Shown: piece after piece, positions 49,803-58,895 of the stretch
Layout of the letters: each line of letters opens with the position of its first letter
How positions within the stretch are numbered: the stretch's first letter is position 1
NCBI RefSeq assembly: GCF_013705725.1
Contig: NZ_CP055481.1
Span: forward strand, 5,208,001 to 5,272,000
Length of the DNA: 64,000 nucleotides
Source: Klebsiella sp. RHBSTW-00484
GTDB taxonomy: Bacteria > Pseudomonadota > Gammaproteobacteria > Enterobacterales > Enterobacteriaceae
Direction: 5' to 3'
The notes under the pieces: generated by a model
The model's input: only the letters and a program-made list of their open reading frames with translations
Databases searched by the model: none
What the model was told of the DNA's origin: nothing
Program-made: the position numbers and the translations under genes

Positions 49803-51180
49803 ATTTCCAGATTCTGAGTTTGTCGTCGCTACCACTATCACCACCGTCATTACCATCGCCGCCTGGCTGTTCTTCCTTCGGCTTCGGGAGAGATAAAGCG
49901 TACCAGTCGACATGGCGCGTCAGGAACATCAGCGCACTCAACGCCAATAGCAGCACTCCAGTCCCCAACAACAAGGCACTATCTTCCGAACGCAAGAGCA
50001 TCCACATCACACCATCCAGCAGTAATAACGCACAGACGAAAAGCAAACTATTACGCCACCCTTTCATGACGGCATGCAGATACACTCCGTTGATTAATGC
50101 CCCTATCAGGCTGGCGACAATCCAGGATGGCGTAAAGCCGATATGCTCAGAAAGTGCCAGCAATACCAGGTAGAACATCACTAACGACAGCCCCACCAGC
50201 AGATACTGCATCGGGTGCAAACGGCGCTGGGTTAAACTTTCGAATACGAAAAATGCCATGAAGGTTAGTGAAATCAACAGAATGGCATACTTCGTCGCCC
50301 GATCGGTCAGTTGGTACTGATCGGCAGGAGTCGTAACATTGACGTTGAAAGCAGGCAGCTGTCGCCATTCAACCTCCCGATCGTCAACAAAGAACTTCGC
50401 CATGTTGTTGGCAAACCAGCTACTTTGCCAGTGAGCGCTGTAGCCTGAAGCGCTGACCTCACGGTTAACGGGAAGAAAATCGCCGAGAAAACCAGGGTGT
50501 GCCCAGTTGCTGGCCAGTTGTAGTTCACTGTTGCGCCCGATCGGCACCACAGAGAAGCTCCCGGTTCCGTTCAGGTTAAGTGTGAATTCAACATCCAGCG
50601 CTTTTTGTTCAGATGATAACAACGGCATCGGCATATGAATTCCCTCTCCGCTACCGCTAAGACCGAGCCCGGGTTCTACGGGCAACGACTCACCATTAAT
50701 CTGCGGCGCGACAATAGCGCCAATCCCGCGCGCATCGCTAACACCTACCACCATAAAAGGCTGGCCCAACGCAATATTGTCTTTTTTGAGCTCAGCCAGA
50801 CGGGAGACATCGAAATGCGCTTTAATGCCAAGATCGTTGTGCCAGATTTGACCTTCATAAATACCGATTTTCCGCGATTCAACATTCTGCTTTCCGGTTA
50901 TCGCCAGCGTTTCTGGCAACCAGTAATGCAGCCAACTACGCTGATATTCGACCTCTTTTTTATCCTCAATACGGGTCAGCGTCTCAGTAACGGGAATAAC
51001 AATCAGCGGCCCGGTCAGCTTTTGCGGCCCGCTAGTACTGCTCTGTAGAGCATCGACAACATCGCTACGATAATCCGCACGTTCAACGATCAGTTGCCTG
51101 ACGATCATCAGCGGGATCGACAACAGTAAAATGCATCCCAGCAGGGTGCTCATTTTCCAGAATAGTGGTGATTTCAACAT
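49801..51180 (-). CDS. creD: Inner membrane protein CreD
   Basis: 459-residue membrane protein of the CreD (inner membrane CreD-like) family, with an N-terminal helix, a large periplasmic region and a C-terminal cluster of helices. It is the main target of CreBC and affects envelope integrity and beta-lactam/colicin response in several enterics. Start at 51180 (MLKSPLFWKMS) follows AAGGAGAGG; E. coli CreD is 450 residues. A CreB box lies 62 bases upstream, inside creC. The C-terminal tail has an odd Gly/Asp-rich stretch (GGDGNDGGDSGSDD). Confidence 0.93.
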   Translation of the reverse strand: MLKSPLFWKMSTLLGCILLLSIPLMIVRQLIVERADYRSDVVDALQSSTSGPQKLTGPLIVIPVTETLTRIEDKKEVEYQRSWLHYWLPETLAITGKQNVESRKIGIYEGQIWHNDLGIKAHFDVSRLAELKKDNIALGQPFMVVGVSDARGIGAIVAPQINGESLPVEPGLGLSGSGEGIHMPMPLLSSEQKALDVEFTLNLNGTGSFSVVPIGRNSELQLASNWAHPGFLGDFLPVNREVSASGYSAHWQSSWFANNMAKFFVDDREVEWRQLPAFNVNVTTPADQYQLTDRATKYAILLISLTFMAFFVFESLTQRRLHPMQYLLVGLSLVMFYLVLLALSEHIGFTPSWIVASLIGALINGVYLHAVMKGWRNSLLFVCALLLLDGVMWMLLRSEDSALLLGTGVLLLALSALMFLTRHVDWYALSLPKPKEEQPGGDGNDGGDSGSDDKLRIWK

Positions 51181-51237
51181 AGCCCTCTCCTTAGTGATAG
51201 GCACACCTTAGATGGGCTATGTGGGGGGAGTTTGAAG

Positions 51238-52662
51238 CTATGTGAAGTGAGCGTGAAGTCTCAACAAAGCGCACGCCCCACCTTCAGGGCGATTAATCAG
51301 TTGGATATCCCCCAGATGCAGGCGCGCGACTTCACGGACAAATGCCAGACCCAGGCCACTGCTTTTATGGCCATTTTCACGCGGTAAAGAATAGAAGCGC
51401 TCAAAGATGCGTCCCAGGGCATAATCTGGAATACCGCTGCCCGTATCACTCACCGTTAACAGCACGCCGCCATCGCTTTCTTCCGCACCAAGAAGGATCT
51501 CTCCTTCAACAGGCGTAAAATCAATAGCGTTATCCAGCAAATTACCTAACGCCTGCGCCAGGAGTTCGCTATCGCCCTCAACTGACAGATTGGTTTCCTG
51601 CCAGCGAAGAGTGAGATTTTTCGCCGCCAGCGCTATTTCGCGCTCCTCAGCCAGTCGGCTAAAAAGAGCAGAGACAGAGACACGGCGCCGCGCAATCTCC
51701 AGCCTGTTTTCAAGACGCGCCTGCTGGAGCAAATTCTCCACCAGAGACTGCATCCGCGCATTTTGCGCGAGGATATTGCCAGTAAAGCGCGCGGCTATCT
51801 CAGGTGGAGGACCTTCATGGAGAATTTCCGCCGCGCCGCGAATTGCCGCCAGCGGACTCTTCAGCTCATGAGTCAGCGCATAAACATAGTTCTCAATCGC
51901 GTTTTTACCCTCCAGCTTGAGACGCATACTCTCCAGCGCCTGCGCCAGTTTACGCAGTTCGCTGCTGCCCACATCCGGCAGCGGAACCGGCCGGTCGGCA
52001 GTCACCGAATCAGCATAACGAACCAGCTTACCGATGGAGAAATTAATCCACCACACCATCCCGGCGCCAATCAGTAGTGCAATTCCCAGCAGTGCGCCGC
52101 TCGCCCACAGAATACGCCGCTCGCTACGTTTGATAACCGGCACCATGGCCAGGTTCGGTTTGCCGACGCTCAGCACGCCAATAATTCGGCCATTATCAGT
52201 GACCGGTGCGGCGATATACATAATCGAACTATTATCATCGTTCGGGTCACTGCGCGTGCTGCGCGCACCGTACTGGCCGCGCAATGTAAGCCAGACATCG
52301 TTCCAGCGAGAGTAGTCTTGTCCCAGCGCTTTACCCGTGGAATCAAACACCACCTTCCCTTGCGCATCAGTCATGTAGACGTGATATTCATTGCGAACTT
52401 TGTTAATACCGGCGATGTTGGCGTTGATCGGCTGACGATGAAGCGTCTGAAAGGCCTGGGCCAGGCGTCCATGCTGCGGATCGGCGGAAAGCAGGTCCTC
52501 ACGAGCCAGTTCTGCGAGCAAGGTCGCGGTATCGATCAGCGTGCCTTCCGTTGCCCGCCGCACGCCCGGCTTAATCTCCTGGACGAAAATGGAGAGAACA
52601 AACCACGCCGCAATCGCCACAATAAGAAAGTAGCCGAGTAGCAATCGCATCCCAATGCGCAT
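51238..52662 (-). CDS. creC: Sensor histidine kinase CreC
   Basis: 474-residue membrane sensor kinase, partner of CreB. Two N-terminal helices flank a periplasmic sensor region (about 30-180); a HAMP segment, the HisKA box YALTHELKSPLAAIRGAAE with the phospho-His, and HATPase motifs (LDNAIDF, DTGSGIP, GLGLAFVREVARLH) follow. Its ATG overlaps the creB stop by one base. The last codons contain the CreB box for creD. Confidence 0.96.
   Translation of the reverse strand: MRIGMRLLLGYFLIVAIAAWFVLSIFVQEIKPGVRRATEGTLIDTATLLAELAREDLLSADPQHGRLAQAFQTLHRQPINANIAGINKVRNEYHVYMTDAQGKVVFDSTGKALGQDYSRWNDVWLTLRGQYGARSTRSDPNDDNSSIMYIAAPVTDNGRIIGVLSVGKPNLAMVPVIKRSERRILWASGALLGIALLIGAGMVWWINFSIGKLVRYADSVTADRPVPLPDVGSSELRKLAQALESMRLKLEGKNAIENYVYALTHELKSPLAAIRGAAEILHEGPPPEIAARFTGNILAQNARMQSLVENLLQQARLENRLEIARRRVSVSALFSRLAEEREIALAAKNLTLRWQETNLSVEGDSELLAQALGNLLDNAIDFTPVEGEILLGAEESDGGVLLTVSDTGSGIPDYALGRIFERFYSLPRENGHKSSGLGLAFVREVARLHLGDIQLINRPEGGACALLRLHAHFT
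51242..51257 (-). promoter_or_regulatory. CreB-binding box (cre tag) for creD
   Basis: On the minus strand TTCAC-GCTCAC-TTCAC matches the cre tag TTCACnnnnnnTTCAC exactly. It lies in the last codons of creC, 62 bases before the creD start, so CreB can drive creD separately from creABC. Confidence 0.9.
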
Positions 52663-53351
52663 CAGAAGCCTCCGAGGCTATAGCCCATGCCGCGATGCGT
52701 ATTGATGGGGGAGATGTTGGGATTCACTTCGCGCAGCTTAGCGCGCAGGGTTTTGATATGGGTATCAACGGTGCGATCGAAGCTCTCGTTCGCATCGCCC
52801 CATACCTGCTCCATAAGCTGCTGGCGGGAAAATATGCGACCAGGGGCGTGCAGTAGCGTTTTTAACAGCAGAAACTCATAGCGGGTCAGATTCAACGATT
52901 GACCGCACCACATCACCTGAGCCGCGGCATCATTTAGCGTAAACTCTCCCACGCATAATAGCGGTGAAGGAGCCGCGAATTTCTGCAGCCGCCGCAGAAC
53001 AGTGCGCACTCTGGCACAGACTTCACGAGGGGAAAAAGGCTTGGCGATATAATCATCAGCACCGATTTCCAGGCCAAGTAACTTATCCACCTCTTCACTG
53101 CGGGCCGTCAGAAACAGCACCGGTAGCGCCGGGTGGCGGGCCAGCAGTCGACGGCATAGTTCAAAGCCGCTGATATCAGGCAGCCCAACATCCAGAATCG
53201 CCAGGTCGGGTACCTGAAGGTGGGCTGCATCAAGTGCAGGCAGTCCACGTTCAAACGCCGTAACGATAAAACCTTCCTGTTGCAGCATGTAGACCAGCGT
53301 ATCCGCAATGCTCAACTCATCTTCCACCAACCAGATCCGCGGTTGTTGCAT
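52662..53351 (-). CDS. creB: Response regulator CreB
   Basis: 229-residue OmpR-family regulator. Receiver domain with phospho-acceptor Asp in LAILDVGLPDISG and conserved Lys in DDYIAKPF; C-terminal winged helix (DRTVDTHIKTLRAKLREV). Controls creD and other genes through direct TTCAC repeats. Coupled to creC by a TGATG overlap and 12 bases after creA. Confidence 0.96.
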   Translation of the reverse strand: MQQPRIWLVEDELSIADTLVYMLQQEGFIVTAFERGLPALDAAHLQVPDLAILDVGLPDISGFELCRRLLARHPALPVLFLTARSEEVDKLLGLEIGADDYIAKPFSPREVCARVRTVLRRLQKFAAPSPLLCVGEFTLNDAAAQVMWCGQSLNLTRYEFLLLKTLLHAPGRIFSRQQLMEQVWGDANESFDRTVDTHIKTLRAKLREVNPNISPINTHRGMGYSLGGF

Positions 53352-53363
53352 CGTCGTTCCCTG

Positions 53364-53837
53364 TTATTTATTCCATGGCATAATTGGCACGGCGCTAATG
53401 GCATTCTTCGGCGAGCCGTCAACGATTTTATCCGAATAGGTCAGATAGACCAGCGCGTTACGTTTGGCATCGTAAAAGCGCACGACCTGCAGCTTTTTAA
53501 ATACCAGCGAGGTACGTTTCTGGAAGACCACATCGCCCTGGGTTTTGCCTTTTTTGATTTTATCCGTCAACTCAATGGGCCCTACCTGTTGGCAGGATAT
53601 CGCGGCATCAGAGGTATCTTCCGCCAGACCCAACCCGCCTTTAATTCCCCCTGTTTTCGCCCGGCTGATATAGCACGTCACGTTCTGGACATCCGGGTCA
53701 TCAAAAGCCTCAACGACTATCTTATGGTCCGGTCCGAGAAACTTAAACACGGTATCCACCGAGCCGATTTGCTCCGCCTGCGCCATCTGACAGCCGGCCA
53801 GTAAAAACATACTCGCAACTAACTTCTTGTATTTCAT
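53364..53837 (-). CDS. creA: CreA protein
   Basis: 157-residue exported protein; signal peptide [16 protein letters not shown] (a Cys lies near its end, but the lipobox is not perfect). Conserved CreA domain with [22 protein letters not shown] and [30 protein letters not shown]. Function unknown. First gene of creABCD. Confidence 0.94.
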   Translation of the reverse strand: MKYKKLVASMFLLAGCQMAQAEQIGSVDTVFKFLGPDHKIVVEAFDDPDVQNVTCYISRAKTGGIKGGLGLAEDTSDAAISCQQVGPIELTDKIKKGKTQGDVVFQKRTSLVFKKLQVVRFYDAKRNALVYLTYSDKIVDGSPKNAISAVPIMPWNK

Positions 53838-54046
53838 ATTGTTACCATTCTTAAAAATTTAGCTGAGTGATTATCACACATTAAGAAGAAAAGTTTTATA
53901 GATCACAGCTTTACAAAATTACCACCATAACATCTGGAATAATCGCATTTAAAAGCAAAAAAAACACTGAATGCTAAAACATCAAAAAATGCTATTATCC
54001 GCTACCTTTAGTATCAGGCACCTGAGTTTAAGGATGGGGATATTTT

Positions 54047-54916
54047 ATGGATCAAGCAGGGATTATTCGCGATCTCCTTAGCTGGCTGGAAGGTCACCTG
54101 GATCAACCACTCTCACTGGACAATGTGGCAGCGAAGGCAGGCTATTCCAAGTGGCATTTACAAAGAATGTTCAAGGACGTAACCGGCCACGCCATCGGTG
54201 CCTATATTCGCGCCCGTCGCTTATCCAAGTCGGCGGTAGCCCTACGCCTGACCGCGCGTCCGATTCTGGATATTGCGTTGCAATATCGCTTTGATTCGCA
54301 GCAGACCTTTACGCGCGCGTTCAAAAAGCAATTTTCACTAACGCCAGCTCTTTATCGTCGTTCTCCAGACTGGAGCTCTTACGGTATGCGTCCCCCACTG
54401 CGTCTGGGCGAGTTCGCGATGCCTAAACACGAGTTTGTCACCCTTAACACGACTCAACTGGTTGGCGTGACCCAGAGCTACACCTGCAAGCTGGAGGAAA
54501 TCTCCGATTTCCGTAACCAGATGCGCGTCCAATTCTGGCGAGAATTCCTTGCCAATACGCCGACGATTCCCCCAACCTTGTACGGGCTGCATGAGCCGCG
54601 TCCAAGCCAGGATAAAGACGATGAGCAAGAGGTGTTCTACACCACCGCGCTGACGCCAGAACTGGCTAACGGTCACCTGCACAATTCCCATCCCGTTATT
54701 CTGGAAGGTGGCGAGTACGTGATGTTTACCTACGAAGGTTTAGGTACGGGTTTACAGGAATTTATCCTGACGGTTTACGGCACCTGTATGCCGATGCTCA
54801 ACCTCACCCGCCGTAAAGGTCTGGATATTGAGCGTTTCTTCCCGGAAGATGAAAGTCGGAATCAGGAACCACCTATTCAGCTGCGCTGCGAGTACCTGAT
54901 CCCGATTCGTCGTTAA
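54047..54916 (+). CDS. rob: AraC-family regulator Rob
   Basis: 289-residue regulator of the MarA/SoxS/Rob group. N-terminal double helix-turn-helix (LSLDNVAAKAGYSKWHLQRMFKDVTGH, DIALQYRFDSQQTFTRAFKKQF) and a C-terminal GyrI-like effector domain (about 120-289). It activates antibiotic-efflux, solvent and superoxide-resistance genes. The stop overlaps the gpmB stop by four bases in convergent orientation. Confidence 0.98.
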   Translation: MDQAGIIRDLLSWLEGHLDQPLSLDNVAAKAGYSKWHLQRMFKDVTGHAIGAYIRARRLSKSAVALRLTARPILDIALQYRFDSQQTFTRAFKKQFSLTPALYRRSPDWSSYGMRPPLRLGEFAMPKHEFVTLNTTQLVGVTQSYTCKLEEISDFRNQMRVQFWREFLANTPTIPPTLYGLHEPRPSQDKDDEQEVFYTTALTPELANGHLHNSHPVILEGGEYVMFTYEGLGTGLQEFILTVYGTCMPMLNLTRRKGLDIERFFPEDESRNQEPPIQLRCEYLIPIRR

Positions 54917-55560
54917 CGCTGTAGTTCATCCATCGCGGGGGCATCAAGATGCGAAACATCCCCCGCGGTTTCTACAACCCAGCCAGATGCCAGCCAGGGG
55001 CTTTGCTGATAATCAACGCGGGAAATGGAGCAGTTGCGCAAGCGCAAGCGACGCTCAGCATACGCCGGCAAGCCAAGAATCGTACTTACCAGACAGCCCA
55101 GCGCCATCCCATGACTCACCAGCAGCGGCCGACTTCCCGCAGGCAGTTCCAGGCAAGACGCCAGCGCCGCATGCATACGATCGCTCAGCTCTTGCATTGA
55201 CTCCCCTTGCGGAATACGACCGTCTGGCGTGCCGTTAACCAGTTGCCGACGCCAACCCTCTTCTTCCTCGCTCAACGAGTCGATATGGCGTTTCTCAAGC
55301 ACGCCCATATCCAGCTCACGCAAGCGGGGATCAGGAATGATGTTGCAACCGCAGGCTTCAGCAATGATTTCCGCTGTGCGCCGCGTACGGCCTAAATCGC
55401 TGGCGATAATATGCGTGATGCCCAACGTTCTGGCACGCTCGCCGACTTGCCAAGCCTGACGCTCACCGTGGGCGGTAAGTGGACTGTCCGACTGGCCCTG
55501 AATACGTCGCTCGGCGTTCCACTGCGTTTCGCCGTGGCGAACAAGGTATACCTCTAACAT
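54913..55560 (-). CDS. gpmB: Histidine phosphatase GpmB (phosphoglycerate mutase-like)
   Basis: 215 residues of the histidine phosphatase superfamily. Catalytic His in YLVRHGETQWNAERR, second His in PLLVSHGMALG. Named for similarity to cofactor-dependent phosphoglycerate mutase (YtjC); mutase activity is doubtful and phosphatase activity is likely. Convergent with rob. Confidence 0.95.
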   Translation of the reverse strand: MLEVYLVRHGETQWNAERRIQGQSDSPLTAHGERQAWQVGERARTLGITHIIASDLGRTRRTAEIIAEACGCNIIPDPRLRELDMGVLEKRHIDSLSEEEEGWRRQLVNGTPDGRIPQGESMQELSDRMHAALASCLELPAGSRPLLVSHGMALGCLVSTILGLPAYAERRLRLRNCSISRVDYQQSPWLASGWVVETAGDVSHLDAPAMDELQR

Positions 55561-55674
55561 GCTTTATTATCCGTTCTGAGCTCTTAACCATTGAGTGACA
55601 AGCATAGCCGCCAGCAACAACAATGATTTGGAGTATACTGCGATGATGTTAAGTAATTCTGAGTTGTTTTGATT

Positions 55675-56190
55675 ATGCACCATGTTGTCTCAGCTACCAC
55701 TAATCCCGCCAAAATTCAGGCAATTCTGCAGGCTTTTAACGAGATCTTCGGTGAAGGATCCTGCCATATTGAGTCCGTCTCCGTCGAGAGCGGCGTGCCA
55801 GAACAGCCGTTCGGTAGCGACGAAACGCGCGCTGGCGCACGAAACCGCGTGACGAATGCGCGCCGCGCGCAGCCGAATGCCGACTTCTGGGTAGCCATTG
55901 AAGCCGGGATCGACGAAGGCAGCACTTTTAGCTGGGTAGTGATTGATGATGGGAATCTGCGCGGCGAAGCGCGCTCAGCGACCCTGCCGCTCCCACACGT
56001 TATTCTTGAAAAAGTTCGCGCTGGCGAAGCCCTGGGGCCGGTGATGTCGCAGTATACCGGCATCGATGAGATTGGTCGCAAAGAGGGAGCCATTGGCGTG
56101 TTTACCGCCGGGAAGCTTACGCGCAGCAGCGTTTATCATCAGGCGGTCGTGCTGGCGCTAAGCCCGTTTCATAACGCTATTTATCGTTAA
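55675..56190 (+). CDS. yjjX: Non-canonical purine NTP phosphatase YjjX
   Basis: 171-residue ITP/XTP phosphatase (UPF0244) that clears damaged or non-canonical purine nucleotides. Motifs: [36 protein letters not shown] and [21 protein letters not shown] at 55675 matches E. coli (MHQVV); a TTG two codons earlier is possible. Its last 14 bases overlap the end of trpR on the other strand. Confidence 0.93.
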   Translation: MHHVVSATTNPAKIQAILQAFNEIFGEGSCHIESVSVESGVPEQPFGSDETRAGARNRVTNARRAQPNADFWVAIEAGIDEGSTFSWVVIDDGNLRGEARSATLPLPHVILEKVRAGEALGPVMSQYTGIDEIGRKEGAIGVFTAGKLTRSSVYHQAVVLALSPFHNAIYR

Positions 56191-56509
56191 CTTTCAGCAG
56201 CGATTGTTCCAGCCACTGGCGAAGCTCCGCCGGGGCTGACTTCAGGCTATTTGAGCCACGGGTGATAGTCGCAATCCCGGCGCCAAGCTCGTTTTTCAGC
56301 TCGCGCTGGCTCATCTCGCCGCGCAGCAGCTCTTCAATAATACGCACTCGCGTCCCCAGCGCCTCTCGCTCGTCGGGAGTCAGCATGAGTTGTAAAAGCG
56401 GCAGATGCAAATCGTCGGCGTATGCCTGCTGCAAAAGCGCCACGAAGCGCAGCCACTCCTGATGACGCTGTTCGGCTACGGCTGCTGAATAAGGGGATTG
56501 TTGGGTCAT
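56177..56509 (-). CDS. trpR: Trp repressor
   Basis: 110-residue aporepressor that binds operators with L-tryptophan. Helix-turn-helix in [25 protein letters not shown]; the [26 protein letters not shown] block is conserved. Start at 56509 ([11 protein letters not shown]); the 28-codon extension would run across its own operator. Autoregulated by the operator at 56529-56546. Confidence 0.97.
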   Translation of the reverse strand: MTQQSPYSAAVAEQRHQEWLRFVALLQQAYADDLHLPLLQLMLTPDEREALGTRVRIIEELLRGEMSQRELKNELGAGIATITRGSNSLKSAPAELRQWLEQSLLKVNDK

Positions 56510-56528
56510 GTTACGCCACCTGTCGTGT

Positions 56529-56546
56529 GTACTCACTAACGAGTAC
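56529..56546 (-). promoter_or_regulatory. trpR operator
   Basis: GTACTC-ACTAAC-GAGTAC, a perfect 6-bp half-site palindrome, 20 bases upstream of the trpR ATG. It matches the known operator half-sites of trpR in E. coli. Confidence 0.88.
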
Positions 56547-56580
56547 AAAGCATAACATACTTCTGTCCGTACTCTATGGA

Positions 56581-56617
56581 TTTCGGGCAACATAGCAAAA
56601 TGCTATGTTGCCCGAAA
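56581..56617. other. Perfect 17-bp inverted repeat between slt and trpR
   Basis: Arms 56581-56597 and 56601-56617 are exact complements separated by AAA. It lies 9 bases after the slt stop and upstream of the trpR promoter. No T run follows on either side, so it is not a canonical intrinsic terminator. Confidence 0.85.
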
Positions 56618-56626
56618 GTGATGGTA

Positions 56627-58564
56627 TTAGTAGCGCAGCTTCCACTCCGCATCGCTCATCAGCGTATCTTTTTGTCCCATGAAGTAGCGATAGTAGGCAT
56701 CATAAGACAGGACATTTTTCACGTAGCCACGGGTTTCCGAGAACGGAATACTCTCGATAAACGCCACTGCATCGATACGCCCCCCGCTGTTGCCGCGCCA
56801 GGTGCGAACTCGCCCTGGACCCGCATTATAGGCCGCAGAGGCGAAGATACGATTATTGCCAAACTGCTGATAAACATATTGCAGGTAGCTGGTACCGATG
56901 TTGATATTCATTTCCGGATCCAGCAGCTGCGACGTTCCGCTGTAACCCGGAATATTAAACATCTTCACCGTATGCGTAGCCGTACCCGGCATAATCTGCA
57001 TCAGGCCGCGGGCACCCACCGGTGAACCGGCTTTCGGGTTCCAGGCGCTCTCCTGACGCGCAATCGCCATCGCGTAGCTTTGCGGAATATCTTTACCGCT
57101 GATATAGCGGGTAAAGATGTCGTTATAAGCCAGCGGAAAACGCTCTTCCAACTGATCCCATAATTTCCCGGCGATCGTGGCCTGGACGCTGAGATCCCAC
57201 CAGTTCTGATTAAACGCATACCGCGCCAGCTGCGCCTGCTGATCTTTAGTCTTGCTGGTCACCAGGTTCGCCCACTCACTACGCGCGGTATTATCCATAT
57301 TCCAGTACATCAGCTCGCGAACCCGCGCCATTTCCGGCACGGAGGTTAACGCCGGATCGAGATTAGCCGGCGCTTTATCGATGCGGAAAGTGTACTCTTC
57401 GCCAAGACGCTGGGCAGCGACCATCGGGTAGAAGCCGCGTTGTTGCATCAAAGAATGCAGAATGTCTTTGGCTTCATCATCGCGCCCGCGTTCCAGCAGT
57501 AGATCGGCCTGCCAGTAGCGCCACTCATCCTTCTCTTTCGCCTCCATCGGCAAACGCGCCAGCCAGGTGTTCAAACCGCGTCGATCTGCAGCGCCAAGCG
57601 CCATCCGCACCCGGCGTTCCACCAGCGAGGTGGATTGCGAACGCATAATGGCATCATCGCGCCAGATAGCCTGCTCTTCAGTCACATCGCTGCCCATCAG
57701 ACGCCAGGCGACAATATCCCGCAGCTCCTGGGTTTGGTCTTCATTCAACTGCTGTGCCTGCACTAACGATGGGATCATCAGGCGCGCATTTTCCACATCC
57801 TGACGCGCAACGCTGGCAAAAGCGACCGCCGCCATCTGGCGCGTAAAGTCCGTCGCCCCGGTAGTGCGTGCGAAAGTCATGACGCTATTGGGATCGTTAG
57901 CCAGCGCGACAACCGCCGTCGAAATTGTTTGATAATCAGACGGCATCTGCTGGGCCAGAACCCGTACCAGACTGGTATTCCCCGCCTTCATCGCCAGACG
58001 GATCCGCTCAAGGTAAGCCAGCGGATCCTGCTGGCCGGAGGCGCGCCAGGCACCAAACAGCTGGTCGCAGGCATTTGGCTGGCTTTTGCCACTCAGCCAC
58101 AGCTCTTTCGCCCCATCCCAGGCTTCCTGCGTTTGGCCCACACTCCATTTTGCATAGTAGTAATTACACTGTGCTTCGGTGCTGGCTGGTTTATCCGGGC
58201 TGAAGGACAACAGGCCACGCCAGTCGCTACGACGCGCCAGCTCGTTGACGAAACGTGATTTCAGCGATCGCGCCGGGGGCAGCGTCGGGTTGGAGGCGAT
58301 AAAATTGGTCACCACCAGAGCGGGTTGGTTCATCAAATCATCGGTTATCTGCCGGTACTGGAGATAAGGATAGAGCGGGTAAGTCGTCAGCGTCGGCATC
58401 AACTGGTTAACGACATCCATTTGTCGATTGTCCCACGCCTGTTTAATTTGAGCATAGCGGCTGCGTTGTTCATCCAGTGAATCCGCATGCGCCAGTTGGC
58501 TTAGCGTCAGCAGACATACGCTGGCCGCCAGCAGGCGCCAGGTAACGTGTTTGGCTTTGTCCAC
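56627..58564 (-). CDS. slt: Soluble lytic murein transglycosylase Slt70
   Basis: Periplasmic exo-acting lytic transglycosylase that cleaves the glycan strand with formation of 1,6-anhydromuropeptides. 645 residues as in E. coli. Signal peptide (LLAASVCLLTLSQLAHA), helical U and L domains, and the C-terminal lysozyme-like domain with catalytic Glu in AMAIARQESAWNP, GLMQIMPGTA and NIGTSYLQYV. Divergent from ettA. Confidence 0.97.
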   Translation of the reverse strand: MDKAKHVTWRLLAASVCLLTLSQLAHADSLDEQRSRYAQIKQAWDNRQMDVVNQLMPTLTTYPLYPYLQYRQITDDLMNQPALVVTNFIASNPTLPPARSLKSRFVNELARRSDWRGLLSFSPDKPASTEAQCNYYYAKWSVGQTQEAWDGAKELWLSGKSQPNACDQLFGAWRASGQQDPLAYLERIRLAMKAGNTSLVRVLAQQMPSDYQTISTAVVALANDPNSVMTFARTTGATDFTRQMAAVAFASVARQDVENARLMIPSLVQAQQLNEDQTQELRDIVAWRLMGSDVTEEQAIWRDDAIMRSQSTSLVERRVRMALGAADRRGLNTWLARLPMEAKEKDEWRYWQADLLLERGRDDEAKDILHSLMQQRGFYPMVAAQRLGEEYTFRIDKAPANLDPALTSVPEMARVRELMYWNMDNTARSEWANLVTSKTKDQQAQLARYAFNQNWWDLSVQATIAGKLWDQLEERFPLAYNDIFTRYISGKDIPQSYAMAIARQESAWNPKAGSPVGARGLMQIMPGTATHTVKMFNIPGYSGTSQLLDPEMNINIGTSYLQYVYQQFGNNRIFASAAYNAGPGRVRTWRGNSGGRIDAVAFIESIPFSETRGYVKNVLSYDAYYRYFMGQKDTLMSDAEWKLRY

Positions 58565-58895
58565 AAGCTCTTCCTCTTATCGTGTTACGTCTGTGCAGCA
58601 TCATGCCGCTTAATAGATTCATGCTAATCAGACATTGCAGAAAGTGCCACGTTCCGGACACTTTTTTACTTTTGTTGCGAGTGAGCTCTGCTGGCTGGGA
58701 TTAGAACGTGAAAAAGGCTACACTTCGCCTTTGATAACTATTCACTACCCTACTCAAAATCATTCTGGCTGCATCAAGGCGGCAAGAGAGAAAATCCCTG
58801 CGAGCATAGATGGCTATGTGACCAGGGTTTTCGAATGCAGCCAACACAGAGGCAGCCTGAAGGATGAAGAGTATATAAAAGAGGCGAAGTCCAAC
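58565..58895. promoter_or_regulatory. slt-ettA divergent intergenic region
   Basis: 331 bases. The left half should hold the slt and ettA promoters; the right half is occupied by a diverged ERIC-like element that ends 20 bases before the ettA start. The open reading frame of ettA extends through this region by 87 codons, but that part is repeat DNA, not conserved protein. Confidence 0.6.
58746..58875 (+). repeat. Diverged ERIC-like element upstream of ettA
   Basis: 130 bp that follow the ERIC frame: TACCCT at the start, CAAGGCGGCAAG, AATCCC, then GCAGCCAACACAGAGGCAGC, CTGAAG-ATGA and a GTATA end. The central region has diverged from the canonical ERIC cores. Orientation is the same, relative to the downstream gene, as for the ERIC before the holin. 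Confidence 0.7.

Noticed and set aside
58635..58895. 87-codon N-terminal extension of ettA
   Set aside because: EttA begins at the conserved GTG at 58896; the extension is ERIC-like repeat DNA and is absent from the family.
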